From Streptococcus uberis (lineage in GTDB: Bacteria > Bacillota > Bacilli > Lactobacillales > Streptococcaceae): 64,000 nucleotides of DNA. The number at the start of each line of letters is the position of its first letter. The first letter of the stretch is position 1. Location: the NCBI RefSeq assembly GCF_000785785.1, contig NZ_JRQN01000010.1, positions 20,357 to 84,356 of the forward strand. Direction: 5' to 3'. The position numbers and the translations under genes were made by a program. Positions 19,120-28,445 of the stretch are shown piece by piece. Below the pieces are notes generated by a model. The model was not told the DNA's origin. It searched no databases and was given only the letters and a program-made list of their open reading frames with translations.

Positions 19120-19143
19120 AAAGCTAGTGAAAACTGGCTTTTT
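19120..19143 (+). terminator. hairpin with U-tract just before the glycosyltransferase gene (possible attenuator)
   Basis: A nine-base-pair stem, AAAGCTAGT with ACTGGCTTT (one G-U pair), has a GAAA loop and runs into TTTTT at 19139-19143. It ends about 20 bases before the start codon of the first glycosylation gene, so it would stop or modulate transcription entering the operon. Confidence 0.5.
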
Positions 19144-19162
19144 ATGAGTGAAAGTGAGTACT

Positions 19163-20086
19163 ATGAAAAAAATTAGTATAGTTGTTCCCTGTTATAATGA
19201 AGAAGAAACAGTTAACCTATTCTTAGAAGAAATATTTAAGGTGACAAAAGATATACCTAATTATTCCTTTGACTATATTTTTATTAACGATGGTTCAAAG
19301 GATAACACTCTGGAAGTGCTACGCGAAGTCAACAAAAGATTTGACAATGTACACTATTTATCCTTCTCACGTAATTTTGGAAAAGAGGCCGGACTATTAG
19401 CAGGTCTCAAACATACCTCTGGTGATTATGTTGCCGTCATGGATGCTGATTTACAAGATCCTCCTGAACTATTGCCTGTAATGGTTGGGTTAATCGAAAA
19501 AGGATATGATATTGTTGGAACAAGAAGAAAAAATAGAGAGGGGGAGCCTGTCATTCGCTCTTTCTTTGCTAAACTGTTCTATAAAATTATCAATATGGTA
19601 TCAGACACCGAAATGGTAGATGGGGCAAGAGACTTCAGACTAATGACCAGACAAGTCGTAGATAGTATTTTAGAACTGACTGAAGTAAACAGATTTTCAA
19701 AGGGCATTTTTGCTTGGGTAGGATTTGATACAACTTACATTAGCTTTGAAAACAGAGCGCGCGTGGCAGGAAAGACTTCTTGGAGCTTTTGGTCACTTGT
19801 AAGCTATTCCTTAGAAGGTTTCATCAATTTTTCAGAAGCTTTATTAAATATCGCTATCTACAGTGGTTTATTAGCATTTATATCATCAATACTCGGAGCT
19901 ATAGTTATTGTTATCCGAAAGTTAACTGTAGGAGGCAGTGTTGATGGATGGGCTTCACTTGTAACCATTATCCTATTAATAGGTGGCATCCAATTACTTT
20001 GCATCGGTATTCTAGGGAAATATATTTCTAAGATATTTTTAGAAACTAAAAAAAGACCTAGTTATGTTATCAAGGAAAAGGGATAA
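19163..20086 (+). CDS. GtrB-like polyprenyl-phosphate glycosyltransferase (GT2)
   Basis: This GT2 enzyme of 307 residues has an N-terminal catalytic domain (SIVVPCYNEEETV, INDGSKDNT, VMDADLQDPPEL) and two C-terminal membrane segments (about 225-290). The architecture is that of GtrB/DPM1-type enzymes that load a sugar onto undecaprenyl phosphate. I use ATG 19163; an in-frame GTG at 19148 would add five residues. It is followed directly by a GT-C-like protein and a GtrA-like protein, the standard three-component glycosylation set. Confidence 0.87.
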   Translation: MKKISIVVPCYNEEETVNLFLEEIFKVTKDIPNYSFDYIFINDGSKDNTLEVLREVNKRFDNVHYLSFSRNFGKEAGLLAGLKHTSGDYVAVMDADLQDPPELLPVMVGLIEKGYDIVGTRRKNREGEPVIRSFFAKLFYKIINMVSDTEMVDGARDFRLMTRQVVDSILELTEVNRFSKGIFAWVGFDTTYISFENRARVAGKTSWSFWSLVSYSLEGFINFSEALLNIAIYSGLLAFISSILGAIVIVIRKLTVGGSVDGWASLVTIILLIGGIQLLCIGILGKYISKIFLETKKRPSYVIKEKG

Positions 20087-20088
20087 GA

Positions 20089-21840
20089 ATGAAAAACAAA
20101 CTAAATAAAGTAGTTTTTGAAAACAACTTAATACCGGTTATATTATTAATTTTGTGGGCAATTTTTATCACAAAAATATCAGAATTTGTTATTAATGGCT
20201 CAATGTCATATGATATGCGTTTTCATTTGGCACGAATCGTAGGCTTGGCCCAATCTATTAGTAACAGGGATATCTTACCTAATATCAATAATATTTTTAG
20301 TTGGGGAACCGGATATGCTAGTAATATGTTTTATGGTAACTGGCAACTATACATTCCTGCCTTTGTATTTATAGTTACTCAAAATAGCCTATTTAGCTTT
20401 CTTGTTTTGGCTTTCACAGTAATCTTATTAGAAAGTTTAAGTACCTACTTCTTCATAGGCAAAATTGTAAAAGACAATAGAAAAAGTTTTTGGTTAGCGA
20501 TAATCATTCCTTGCTTTTTTCCTTTGTATAGCTTTGGAATGACTATTATTGTAGGTCTCGTTCCCATTCTTCTCTATGCTTTATACAAAGTCATTTATGA
20601 GGACAAGATTAATCCGTTACTGCTAGCTATTACTGTCTCATTACTAATCCAATCTCATATTATTTCCACATTAATTTTGGCAATTATTTCTATATTATTT
20701 ATAATGCTCAATTCGGATAAGATTAAAACGAAACACATTGTGTCGTTTGCTACTTCTGCGGGCTTAGGTTTGCTATTATCTAGTGGTTTTATTATTCAAT
20801 ATATCGAATTGATACACTCACAAGAATTCTATTTTAGTTGGAAAAGCAGAGATTTTCCGATTCCTGCTGATCAAATGTTTATTCTAGATAAAAATTTTAA
20901 TTCTGGATTTTCACCTATTACAAACTTTTTTGATTTGCCACTAAAATTACTTGCCATATATTATGCTTTGAATTTTAATAAACTAAAAAGAATCTCCAAG
21001 ACTTTACTATGTATTACTTTCATAATGTATCTTGCTATGACACCACTATTACCCTGGCAAACTGTCTTGAAAAATACTTTTTTAGGGATTATTCAATATA
21101 CCGAGCGTTTATCATTTTTTTCATCTATACTACTATTAATTGTCGTTGGTTTAGAAAATGAAATAAAAGTTGTTCGAGCAATGTCAACAGCTATTGTTAT
21201 TATGTATTTCTTTGGCTTTGTAAAAAACGAATTCAATAAACCAAATAAAGTTATCACCAATTTTATGGACCATAATTTTAAGACTATGAAGCAAGCCTAT
21301 AAAAATCCTTTATCTACTTTTGTGAATCCTGTAGGAGATGAATACTACACAGTTGACATTAACCATGTAGATGTCAGAGATAGGAAATTTGCGGACGTTT
21401 CAGATGAGAAGAATGTTGTTGTTAACAGTGTAAGATATGGATATAACAAGATTGAATTAGATTATCGAGTAATTGATAAAAACAAAAAAGGAAGTGTCGT
21501 CGTACCTAAAATTTATTACAAAGGCTATGTTGCCAATTACTCTGGCGGTGCTAAAGGGAGTCAACCTATGTTGCAACTAGCTAAAAAAACAGCTAGGGAA
21601 TTAAAAAAGGATGATAAAAAAAAGATGCCAAAAGCAACCTATAAAGTATTAAATAACGGTAAAATATATTTGACGCTTGAAGGTGCCGGAAAAGTGCTAG
21701 TTGTCTATAAAAAGACCATTGCACAAAAAATAGGCTACACGCTTGAAACTTTTTCATGGATTGTAGTCATTAGCGGATTAATGACTACTGGTAGTAGGGG
21801 AATATATGGTAAAAATACAAAATTACAGAGAAATTATTAA
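20089..21840 (+). CDS. polytopic membrane glycosyltransferase (GT-C-like, PTPS-related family)
   Basis: This 583-residue protein has about ten membrane segments in its first 390 residues and an extracytoplasmic C-terminal domain ending in one more segment. The first loop holds YDMRFHLARIVGL, an acidic plus His pattern expected of GT-C enzymes that take sugar from a lipid carrier outside the membrane. It resembles 6-pyruvoyl-tetrahydropterin-synthase-related membrane proteins. It starts two bases after the GT2 gene and its 3' end overlaps the GtrA gene. It likely transfers the sugar to a wall polymer. Confidence 0.75.
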   Translation: MKNKLNKVVFENNLIPVILLILWAIFITKISEFVINGSMSYDMRFHLARIVGLAQSISNRDILPNINNIFSWGTGYASNMFYGNWQLYIPAFVFIVTQNSLFSFLVLAFTVILLESLSTYFFIGKIVKDNRKSFWLAIIIPCFFPLYSFGMTIIVGLVPILLYALYKVIYEDKINPLLLAITVSLLIQSHIISTLILAIISILFIMLNSDKIKTKHIVSFATSAGLGLLLSSGFIIQYIELIHSQEFYFSWKSRDFPIPADQMFILDKNFNSGFSPITNFFDLPLKLLAIYYALNFNKLKRISKTLLCITFIMYLAMTPLLPWQTVLKNTFLGIIQYTERLSFFSSILLLIVVGLENEIKVVRAMSTAIVIMYFFGFVKNEFNKPNKVITNFMDHNFKTMKQAYKNPLSTFVNPVGDEYYTVDINHVDVRDRKFADVSDEKNVVVNSVRYGYNKIELDYRVIDKNKKGSVVVPKIYYKGYVANYSGGAKGSQPMLQLAKKTARELKKDDKKKMPKATYKVLNNGKIYLTLEGAGKVLVVYKKTIAQKIGYTLETFSWIVVISGLMTTGSRGIYGKNTKLQRNY

Positions 21841-22240
21841 CTATCTGATATTTGGAGTACTTACAACATTTGTCTATATAATTACCAGGTGGATCATCTT
21901 TACATCAACTCACCAGGTTCTGATAGCAGCATTTTTTGCAAACTTTATTGCTATATTATTTGCTTTTATCACTAATGATCGTATTGTATTTAAACAAGCT
22001 TCAAAAGGTAAATTTTCACGATTTATTAAATTCGTCACCTTGAGACTATTTGCCTTGATACTGGATATTGTATTAGCTTACCTATTCGTTAAGCAATTTC
22101 CAGAGATAATTGGTTATTTTGTAAATAATGATATAGCAACAATTAACCTCACTGAAACTCTCTTTTCACAAGCTCTGATCATTATCCTAAATTATCTCTT
22201 AAGCAAATTTTTAATATTTAAAAACAAGATAGACACGTGA
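21806..22240 (+). CDS. GtrA-family membrane protein
   Basis: This 144-residue protein has four membrane segments and the GtrA-family pattern (YLIFGVLTTFVYIITRW at the start, AFITNDRIVFK in the middle, NYLLSKFLIFK near the end). GtrA proteins are thought to flip lipid-linked sugar across the membrane. It overlaps the preceding gene by 35 bases, and its stop codon lies in the operon terminator. Confidence 0.85.
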   Translation: MVKIQNYREIINYLIFGVLTTFVYIITRWIIFTSTHQVLIAAFFANFIAILFAFITNDRIVFKQASKGKFSRFIKFVTLRLFALILDIVLAYLFVKQFPEIIGYFVNNDIATINLTETLFSQALIIILNYLLSKFLIFKNKIDT

Positions 22241-22258
22241 CAAAAACACGTGTCTTTT
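22232..22258 (+). terminator. terminator of the glycosylation operon
   Basis: The arms GACACGTG and CACGTGTC enclose a seven-base loop, followed by TTTT. The left arm overlaps the last codons of the GtrA-like gene. Confidence 0.8.
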
Positions 22259-22670
22259 AGTACAGGTTAAACTAATCAAATAAAGTAACGTTACAATCAG
22301 GATGTCTTGAGCTTTCCTGTAATTCTCTTCTACGTCAATGCACCTTATTTGACAAACAGGGCTTGTGCCAGTGGTTCTTTCTCTCCTTATTTTTTCTATT
22401 TTCATAATATATTACCCAAAATGTGAGGAGCAAAAGAATGTTAAGACCAGTAAGGCGCTCCCAGTCAATAGTTATGCTATAGAACACTAAAAACACTATG
22501 TAGGATGTGTTGTATTCATAAAGATTTTGGAGCATATTTTGATACACTTGATAGTTTATTTGACTAATATTCAGAAATTCTACTAAAGTGTTTACACAAA
22601 ATTATTGACAGTACAAACTGCTTCTTACATCTCTCAATAATTATCAATATTCAGATTAAGCTATTTATGC
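22259..22670. other. intergenic region before mntH
   Basis: About 410 bases hold no well-supported gene. A minus-strand frame (22335-22547) encodes 70 residues with a hydrophobic stretch near IDWERLTGLNILLLLTFWVI, but it would need a GTG start without a good ribosome site, so I do not call it. Confidence 0.4.
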
Positions 22671-22691
22671 TATAATTAGGTATACTTAATT
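22671..22691 (+). promoter_or_regulatory. mntH extended -10 promoter with metalloregulator-type palindrome
   Basis: TGCTATAAT (22668-22676) is an extended -10. Overlapping it, AATTAGGTATACTTAATT (22674-22691) is nearly palindromic and resembles operators of DtxR/MntR/MtsR-family repressors (TTAGGTTAACCTAA type). Manganese- or iron-dependent repression of mntH is therefore likely. Confidence 0.6.
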
Positions 22692-22722
22692 TTTAATCTA
22701 ACAATACCTTAGAGGGATAACT

Positions 22723-24123
22723 ATGAAAAAGGAATCTCATAATTCCATACTAACTGATTCACAATTAATTGCATTACCTAAAAAAGCCTCCTTCGTCTCC
22801 TTTCTATTTGCTTTCACAGGACCCGGCATGTTGGTTGCTGTTGGTTATATGGATCCAGGAAATTGGATCACTAGTGTTGTGGCAGGTGCCAACTATAAAT
22901 ACTTACTCCTGATTGCTGTCTTGGTCTCTTCTTTAATTGCTATGCAATTGCAACAAATGTCTGGCAAATTAGGGCTTGTGACCCAAATGGATTTAGCTCA
23001 GATGATTGCTACAAAAATGTCCAAAAAGTTTCGACTCTTCTTTTGGGTGATAACAGAGCTAGCATTGATGGCAACTGATTTAGCCGAGGTCATTGGTGCT
23101 GGAATCGCACTTCACCTGCTATTTGGTTGGTCCCTATTACTTTCCATCCTGATTACCGTTTTTGATGTCTTTTTACTACTTTTATTGATGCGTTTGGGAT
23201 TTCGAAAAATTGAAGCCATTGTCGGCACCCTCATTGTAACTATTCTAGTCATTTTTTCCTATATGGTTGGATTAGCCAGACCAGATGGTGTCGCTATTTT
23301 ATCTGGCTATTTACCGAGTCCTCAACTGTGGCAAGCCCCTAAAGAAGTGAGCGGTTCTGTATTAACTCTTGCCCTTGGAATCATTGGAGCAACGGTTATG
23401 CCACATAACCTCTTTCTACATTCTTCTTTGTCTCAGACACGTCAAGTTGATTATAAAGACCCTAAAGCCTTAACTACAGCCATTCGCTTCATGACTTGGG
23501 ATTCCAATATTCAGTTAAGTATCGCCTTTGTCGTCAATTCCTTGCTCTTAATTGTTGGAGCAGCCATCTTTTACGGTCACGCTCAAGATATAAGCGCTTT
23601 TTCATCGATGTATCATGCCCTCAGTAATCCAAAGTTAATCGGCCAACTTGCTAGCCCTTTCTTATCAACTTTGTTTGCTGTAGCACTTTTAGCAAGCGGT
23701 CAAAATTCAACTATTACCGGCACCTTGACTAGCGAAATTGTTATGAAAGGCTTCTTAAATATCAAACTACCTGCCTGGTTACTAAGACTTGTTACTAGAC
23801 TAGTCGCATTGATTCCTGTCATCGTGGTAGCCTTTATATTTGGAACAAAAGAAATCATTTTAGATCACATTCTGATTTATTCACAAGTTTTTCTATCCAT
23901 CGCTTTACCTTTTGCCATCTTCCCCTTGGTTTACTTCACCTCTAGCAAAGATATTATGGGAAACTTTGTAAACCACAAATGGAATAGTCGCCTAGCTTAT
24001 CTCGAAGCTATAGCCTTAACACTTTTAAACATCAAACTAATACTTCCCTTCTTTAAGCAATATGACATAAAAACCCTCACATTGAATTTTTCCAATGTGA
24101 GGGTTTTTTACTCTAATGATTAG
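22723..24123 (+). CDS. mntH: Nramp-family divalent metal transporter (MntH)
   Basis: This 466-residue proton-coupled Mn(II) importer has about 11 membrane segments. The metal-binding motif of helix 1 is present as GYMDPGNW (about residue 46), and helix 6 carries ATVMPHNLFLHSS (about residue 224). The last 15 or so residues are encoded by a terminator hairpin, so this C-terminal tail is probably not functionally important. The promoter carries a metalloregulator-like palindrome. Confidence 0.93.
   Translation: MKKESHNSILTDSQLIALPKKASFVSFLFAFTGPGMLVAVGYMDPGNWITSVVAGANYKYLLLIAVLVSSLIAMQLQQMSGKLGLVTQMDLAQMIATKMSKKFRLFFWVITELALMATDLAEVIGAGIALHLLFGWSLLLSILITVFDVFLLLLLMRLGFRKIEAIVGTLIVTILVIFSYMVGLARPDGVAILSGYLPSPQLWQAPKEVSGSVLTLALGIIGATVMPHNLFLHSSLSQTRQVDYKDPKALTTAIRFMTWDSNIQLSIAFVVNSLLLIVGAAIFYGHAQDISAFSSMYHALSNPKLIGQLASPFLSTLFAVALLASGQNSTITGTLTSEIVMKGFLNIKLPAWLLRLVTRLVALIPVIVVAFIFGTKEIILDHILIYSQVFLSIALPFAIFPLVYFTSSKDIMGNFVNHKWNSRLAYLEAIALTLLNIKLILPFFKQYDIKTLTLNFSNVRVFYSND
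24071..24109. terminator. bidirectional terminator inside the 3' end of mntH
   Basis: A perfect 14-bp stem, AAACCCTCACATTG (24071-24084) with CAATGTGAGGGTTT (24093-24106), is flanked by A-rich and T-rich tracts. It lies before the mntH stop codon and also just beyond the converging DUF3021 gene, so it serves both. Confidence 0.85.
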
Positions 24124-24514
24124 TTTTACTGGCTTGTCTTTCTGCCAATTTTTTGTTAATTATTGAGGTTTTACTATAATTTAAGTAGGATACAATAATC
24201 CAGACTATCAGATAGATAATGAAGAATTGAATAAAGAAACTTAAATAGTCTTCTTTACTTAACCAACCATTATAACTATTCATTAAAAAGACTAATCCAC
24301 TGATACTAATAAAGTGAATCACATTTTGATAGATAAATGGAATTTGTTCAAGATTATAAATTAATGAAGCTATCCCCATAAAGCCACTAATTAACAGGCA
24401 AGAAACGATATTGGAAATACTTTGTGTTGTCACATCGCTTAGGAGTAGACAAGCAGAGTAAATAATTCCTCCAATGCCAATCCCATAGATATAAGCATTT
24501 ATGATTTTTTTCAT
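24113..24514 (-). CDS. DUF3021 family membrane protein
   Basis: This 133-residue protein has four membrane segments. Its size, topology and position directly downstream of a LytTR regulator match the DUF3021 family, whose members commonly partner such regulators and are thought to hold them inactive. It starts 10 bases after the regulator gene. Confidence 0.75.
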   Translation of the reverse strand: MKKIINAYIYGIGIGGIIYSACLLLSDVTTQSISNIVSCLLISGFMGIASLIYNLEQIPFIYQNVIHFISISGLVFLMNSYNGWLSKEDYLSFFIQFFIIYLIVWIIVSYLNYSKTSIINKKLAERQASKTNH

Positions 24515-24524
24515 GGTCTTCCTC

Positions 24525-24974
24525 CTAAAGTCCTAGACTTTTTTCTAATTCTTTGACATAACGGCGACTAATTATTACTTTATGTTTTTGACTTAAAACG
24601 GCTAGCATATTGCCAGAAAAAGAAGCTTCCAAACGGATCAAATGTTTAATATTAATTACACTTTGTTTAGAAACTTGGATAAAATGCGATACAGGTAACT
24701 TGTCTTTTAATTTATAAAGTCTTTCTCGTGTTCGATACTGTCCTTGACTGGTCATGATATCTAAATAATCACCATCCACTTCGACAGCAATAATATCAGC
24801 TAATTTTAGCAATTGAATACTATCTTCAGTTTTAACAGCTAGTACATCCGTCTTCATCGCTTTAAAAACCTGCAAATAATTCACTAAGGTAGCTACTTCT
24901 TGATCATAGCTTTCTTTAGTAATGACAATTTCGATTTCTTCCTTCTCATGATCTTCCTTAAACAACCATTTCAT
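24525..24974 (-). CDS. LytTR-domain transcriptional regulator without receiver domain
   Basis: This 149-residue protein has an N-terminal 45-residue acidic lead and a LytTR DNA-binding domain (about residues 50-149; DIIAVEVDGDYLDIMTSQG, then SHFIQVSKQSVINIKHLIRL). With no receiver domain it is probably controlled by its membrane partner, the next gene. Its targets may include the adjacent ABC transporter, which is inference. Confidence 0.85.
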   Translation of the reverse strand: MKWLFKEDHEKEEIEIVITKESYDQEVATLVNYLQVFKAMKTDVLAVKTEDSIQLLKLADIIAVEVDGDYLDIMTSQGQYRTRERLYKLKDKLPVSHFIQVSKQSVINIKHLIRLEASFSGNMLAVLSQKHKVIISRRYVKELEKSLGL

Positions 24975-25080
24975 TTTATTACCCCATACACTATTTCTAT
25001 ACTTGTATCATAACAGAAATGATCTAGCTTGTAAGCAAAATCTTGCTAACCGGTCAATTACTTAGGGCAAGTGGTATTAA

Positions 25081-25932
25081 TCAAGCTAGTTTATTTTTTC
25101 TTTTAAGGAAAAGGATAAGAGCCAAAATGACTAATTGCACAGCTATAATCCCGATGACGAGCTGATAATCCTGAGCCTTAGTTGTTAACTTATCCCACTC
25201 CAAACCAATGCCCATGAACTTGCTGAAATGAATTCTCGCTTGACCAAAACTTTCTACTTTAGCATCCATCAAGATGTGACGGAACAATGACGCAACATAT
25301 GCTCCTGGTACTAATTTGACTAATTGCTGTGCTGAATCTGGTAGGACACCTATTGGCATATAAACCCCAACCAAGAAACCAGAAGCCGTTCCAACAATGG
25401 TTGAGAGGCTACTTTCGAGGGACATTTTGTTGATAAATTGGAGTACGGTGATCGAAAAGAGTGAGCCTTGAAGACTGGAAAGTAAGGCAACCTGTAAAAG
25501 CTCTGGAAGCAATTTGGTCGAGATGACCAAGCCGTCTTCCTGCTTGAAGTAGAAAGCCATGACCAACCCAACAAAAATTTGCATAATGAAACTGATGATG
25601 CTAGCACTGATGATGTAGCCCAGAATGATTCTAAGGGGACTGACATCTGTTAGAATCAAATCTTGCCAGACATGACGTTCTTTATCTGAGACAATGCGAG
25701 ACAGCGCTGCCCAACTGGTGGTGATTCCTGTTACTGTTAGTACCCCACCCATAACCCATAAGTCTAAGATTTTTTCAGGCTTTGGCATACTATCTTTCCA
25801 GTTGATGACTAAATTGTTTTGTAAAAAGAGAATATAAAGAATAAAGGCAATCAAGGCCCCTAGCAAGGAGAATAAAACTCCAATTTTACTGCTAAAATAT
25901 AATTTTAAGTGACGCTCAATTGTTGCTTTCAT
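25081..25932 (-). CDS. ABC transporter permease (ABC-2 type)
   Basis: This 283-residue protein has six membrane segments in the ABC-2 layout and a long loop before the last one. Its start overlaps the end of the ATPase gene by four bases, so both make one complex. Beside a LytTR/DUF3021 pair such transporters often act in peptide export or antimicrobial resistance; the substrate is unknown. Confidence 0.85.
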   Translation of the reverse strand: MKATIERHLKLYFSSKIGVLFSLLGALIAFILYILFLQNNLVINWKDSMPKPEKILDLWVMGGVLTVTGITTSWAALSRIVSDKERHVWQDLILTDVSPLRIILGYIISASIISFIMQIFVGLVMAFYFKQEDGLVISTKLLPELLQVALLSSLQGSLFSITVLQFINKMSLESSLSTIVGTASGFLVGVYMPIGVLPDSAQQLVKLVPGAYVASLFRHILMDAKVESFGQARIHFSKFMGIGLEWDKLTTKAQDYQLVIGIIAVQLVILALILFLKRKNKLA

Positions 25933-26783
25933 GCTTGGATATCCTTTCCTGTCAATGTTAAGAATGCTTCGTTTAAGGTACCTTCTTGGAAGCTGAAGTT
26001 ACTAATTTCTGTTTGGTATTGACTAAGTAGGCTAATTACCTCTTGGCTAGTCAACCCCTCTATCAAGTATCGACCTGGCTCTATCTCTTTTAATTCTTGC
26101 TCAGGCTTTGCTTCAATGCTTGTCATTTCCAAAAGCAATTGTGATTTCGCATAGTCTGCAATTAATTGACTAGGCTTGTCACTGGCTAAGATATCTCCAT
26201 TATCAATGACATAAACCTGATCAGCACTTTCTGCTTCTTCCAGATAATGTGTTGTTAAAAAGATGGTTAAGCCTTCTTCTTTTTGCAAAGTATGTAATAG
26301 GTTCCAAATCAATTGACGACTTTGAATATCTAAACCCGTAGTTGGTTCATCTAAGAAAAGAATATCCGGTTTATTGATTAATGCTCGAACAATGTCCACC
26401 CGCCTTCTCTGACCACCTGAGAGACTTTGGTACTTTTGTTTTAAAATAGGTTCAATCTTTGTAATCTCAATCAAATGATTTATCCAATCCTTATCAGCTG
26501 TTTTATACATTTTCATTCTATTTGTTAGATTGGCATTAACACTTAATTCGCCATCAAGGACACTATCTTGAAAAACCATTCCCATTTTTAAATCTTTATC
26601 TCTGATCACTTGTCCTGAATCAAAAGCTAATAATCCAGATAAGATATTGATGGTCGTCGATTTCCCAGCACCATTGGTTCCTAGATAAGCAACCATGGAC
26701 CCTTTTTCAATTTCTAAATTTAGTCCTTTTAAGACTGGTTTTTTACCATATGACTTGATAATATTTCTTACTGTAATTAACAT
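25929..26783 (-). CDS. ABC transporter ATP-binding protein
   Basis: This 284-residue ATPase has Walker A GTNGAGKST (about residue 36), Q-loop MVFQDSVL, signature LSGGQRRR, Walker B ILFLDEPTTGLD and switch histidine LTTHYLEEA. It is of the exporter-type (DrrA/CcmA-like) class with a C-terminal extension of about 70 residues. It is paired with the ABC-2 permease gene that overlaps it. Confidence 0.93.
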   Translation of the reverse strand: MLITVRNIIKSYGKKPVLKGLNLEIEKGSMVAYLGTNGAGKSTTINILSGLLAFDSGQVIRDKDLKMGMVFQDSVLDGELSVNANLTNRMKMYKTADKDWINHLIEITKIEPILKQKYQSLSGGQRRRVDIVRALINKPDILFLDEPTTGLDIQSRQLIWNLLHTLQKEEGLTIFLTTHYLEEAESADQVYVIDNGDILASDKPSQLIADYAKSQLLLEMTSIEAKPEQELKEIEPGRYLIEGLTSQEVISLLSQYQTEISNFSFQEGTLNEAFLTLTGKDIQA

Positions 26784-27010
26784 TTTTCGTCCTCCTTATT
26801 ACAAACAAATCTTACCAAGAAGAAGGTATCTTGTGACCACTTCCTCGCTAAGTGGTAAAGACTGAGAGGTAAGAGGTCAAAAGGATACGAAAATTGCTTT
26901 TGAAGATAATTTTCTGAAAATTTCATGTAGAAGTGATAAAGTATATCTGTAATTTCCAATTTTATTATATTTTTCTTGTCATTAAAGAACCATCTTGTTA
27001 AAATAGACAA

Positions 27011-27478
27011 ATGGACAAAAAATTAATACCGATCGAATCTGGTCATCTGTTAACATTAAGCTATGATGTCAATGGACATATTGACGACTTTTGGAACTTA
27101 TTAGCCACTACTTCTGGTTTGCAGAAATGGTTCCCGGAGTTGTCTCGCCAAGAAAACTGCTTGCACTTCACAGCAGGTGACTTTACTGACAGCTTAGCTA
27201 TTCTAAACGAAGAAACAAACAAAGCTTTCGCTTTTGAGTGGTTTGGAGCTACTATCCATTTTTCAATCAGTAAGAATGAGAGCACTAATAATCATCACAT
27301 TGTCTTTACTGAAGAAATCCCATCTACTGTTAACAATCTGTCAACTGATTTAGCAGGATGGTATAACCAAAATCAACGCTTACGAATTTATGCTAATACT
27401 GGTCACCTCCCCGAGGTCAAGGCCCTTCAACAAGACTCCAAAGATTGGATCGACAGTCAATTACGAAAAAAGAGATAA
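27011..27478 (+). CDS. SRPBCC/START-like domain protein
   Basis: This 155-residue protein fits the AHSA1-like branch of the SRPBCC fold: an N-terminal strand and helix with FWNLLATTSGLQKWFPE, a middle beta sheet, and a long C-terminal helix starting DLAGWYNQNQRLRIYAN. Such proteins bind hydrophobic ligands or assist chaperones; no specific function can be assigned. It stands alone between two minus-strand operons. Confidence 0.75.
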   Translation: MDKKLIPIESGHLLTLSYDVNGHIDDFWNLLATTSGLQKWFPELSRQENCLHFTAGDFTDSLAILNEETNKAFAFEWFGATIHFSISKNESTNNHHIVFTEEIPSTVNNLSTDLAGWYNQNQRLRIYANTGHLPEVKALQQDSKDWIDSQLRKKR

Positions 27479-27502
27479 GCATACTAAAGCTTATCTCTTT
27501 TT
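27471..27502. terminator. bidirectional terminator between the SRPBCC gene and jag
   Basis: The arms AGAGATAAGC and GCTTATCTCT enclose an eight-base loop with T and A tracts on the two sides. The left arm overlaps the stop codon of the SRPBCC gene, and the tail reaches the jag stop codon. Confidence 0.85.
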
Positions 27503-28436
27503 AATTTTCCAAACTGACAACGACATAACGATTAGGATCATTTCCTTCTGAATAACTTGTTACACCTTCGATGCTTGAAATTGTTTTATGTACGATTTTA
27601 CGTTCACTGTTACTCATTGGGTCCATTGTATAATCTTCTTCAGTTTCAAGCACACGAGTGGCTATCTTTTGAGTGAAGTCAATCAATGTTTCCGTCCTAT
27701 GTTCAACATAGTCATGAACATTGACATTTACCGCAAAATTTTTCGAATAGCGATCATGCAAGAAATTTTGAGCTAACAGTTGTAATGATTTCAAAACTTT
27801 TCCATGATAGCCAATCACACGACCAGCTTCTTGTGTTTCGACCTGAATATTGATTTGGCGACGATTATGTCTCGTTTCAAGGCTGGCATCGATATCCATT
27901 TCATAGATAATCTTCTCAATATAAGCTGTCACTTCTTCTGCAGCTTTTTCAATGTCTTTACTTAGTGTATCTTCTGTAAATTCACTAGCAACAAACTCTT
28001 CGAAGGTTTGTTCTTTTTTCACTTGCTCATCAGCCCTAGCAGTTGGTTGGAATGAAATTGCTTCTTCATCAACCTTACTTGTCTGGTCTTGCGGTTGTGG
28101 TGCAATTGAAGTCACCTTTGCACTATCAGCTGTTTCAGCTACTTGTTGTTCTGCTTCAATATCCTCTTTTTTGACTGGTTTATGTGGGTTAATAACCGGT
28201 GCGTTTTGACGGTTAATTTCATCGGGAACCCCTTTAACAGCCTTTTTATCAGCTTTATAAACTGTTTTTTCGTTTATTCCTTCAATATCAACTTGTGCTA
28301 ACTTTTTACCAAAACCTAAGAAGCCTTTTTTCTCTTTTGAAATAACTTTAATATGTGCTTTTAGGCGTGGCAATTGAAGTTCTTGCAACCCTTTTTCAAT
28401 TGCTTCTTCAACAGTTTTACCTGTGTACAATACCAT
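27501..28436 (-). CDS. jag: RNA-binding protein Jag (KhpB)
   Basis: This 311-residue protein has an N-terminal Jag domain (VLYTGKTVEEAIEKGLQEL, then KKGFLGFGKK), a variable acidic linker (about residues 70-160), a KH domain with GYHGKVLKSLQLLAQ, and a C-terminal R3H domain. With KhpA it binds RNA and influences cell elongation and division in streptococci. It follows yidC, the usual order rnpA-yidC-jag. Confidence 0.94.
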   Translation of the reverse strand: MVLYTGKTVEEAIEKGLQELQLPRLKAHIKVISKEKKGFLGFGKKLAQVDIEGINEKTVYKADKKAVKGVPDEINRQNAPVINPHKPVKKEDIEAEQQVAETADSAKVTSIAPQPQDQTSKVDEEAISFQPTARADEQVKKEQTFEEFVASEFTEDTLSKDIEKAAEEVTAYIEKIIYEMDIDASLETRHNRRQINIQVETQEAGRVIGYHGKVLKSLQLLAQNFLHDRYSKNFAVNVNVHDYVEHRTETLIDFTQKIATRVLETEEDYTMDPMSNSERKIVHKTISSIEGVTSYSEGNDPNRYVVVSLEN

Positions 28437-28445
28437 AACTAACTC

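Noticed and set aside
22335..22547. A 70-residue minus-strand membrane-like frame before mntH.
   Set aside because: It needs a GTG start with no good ribosome site, and I know of no matching family; kept only as a note.
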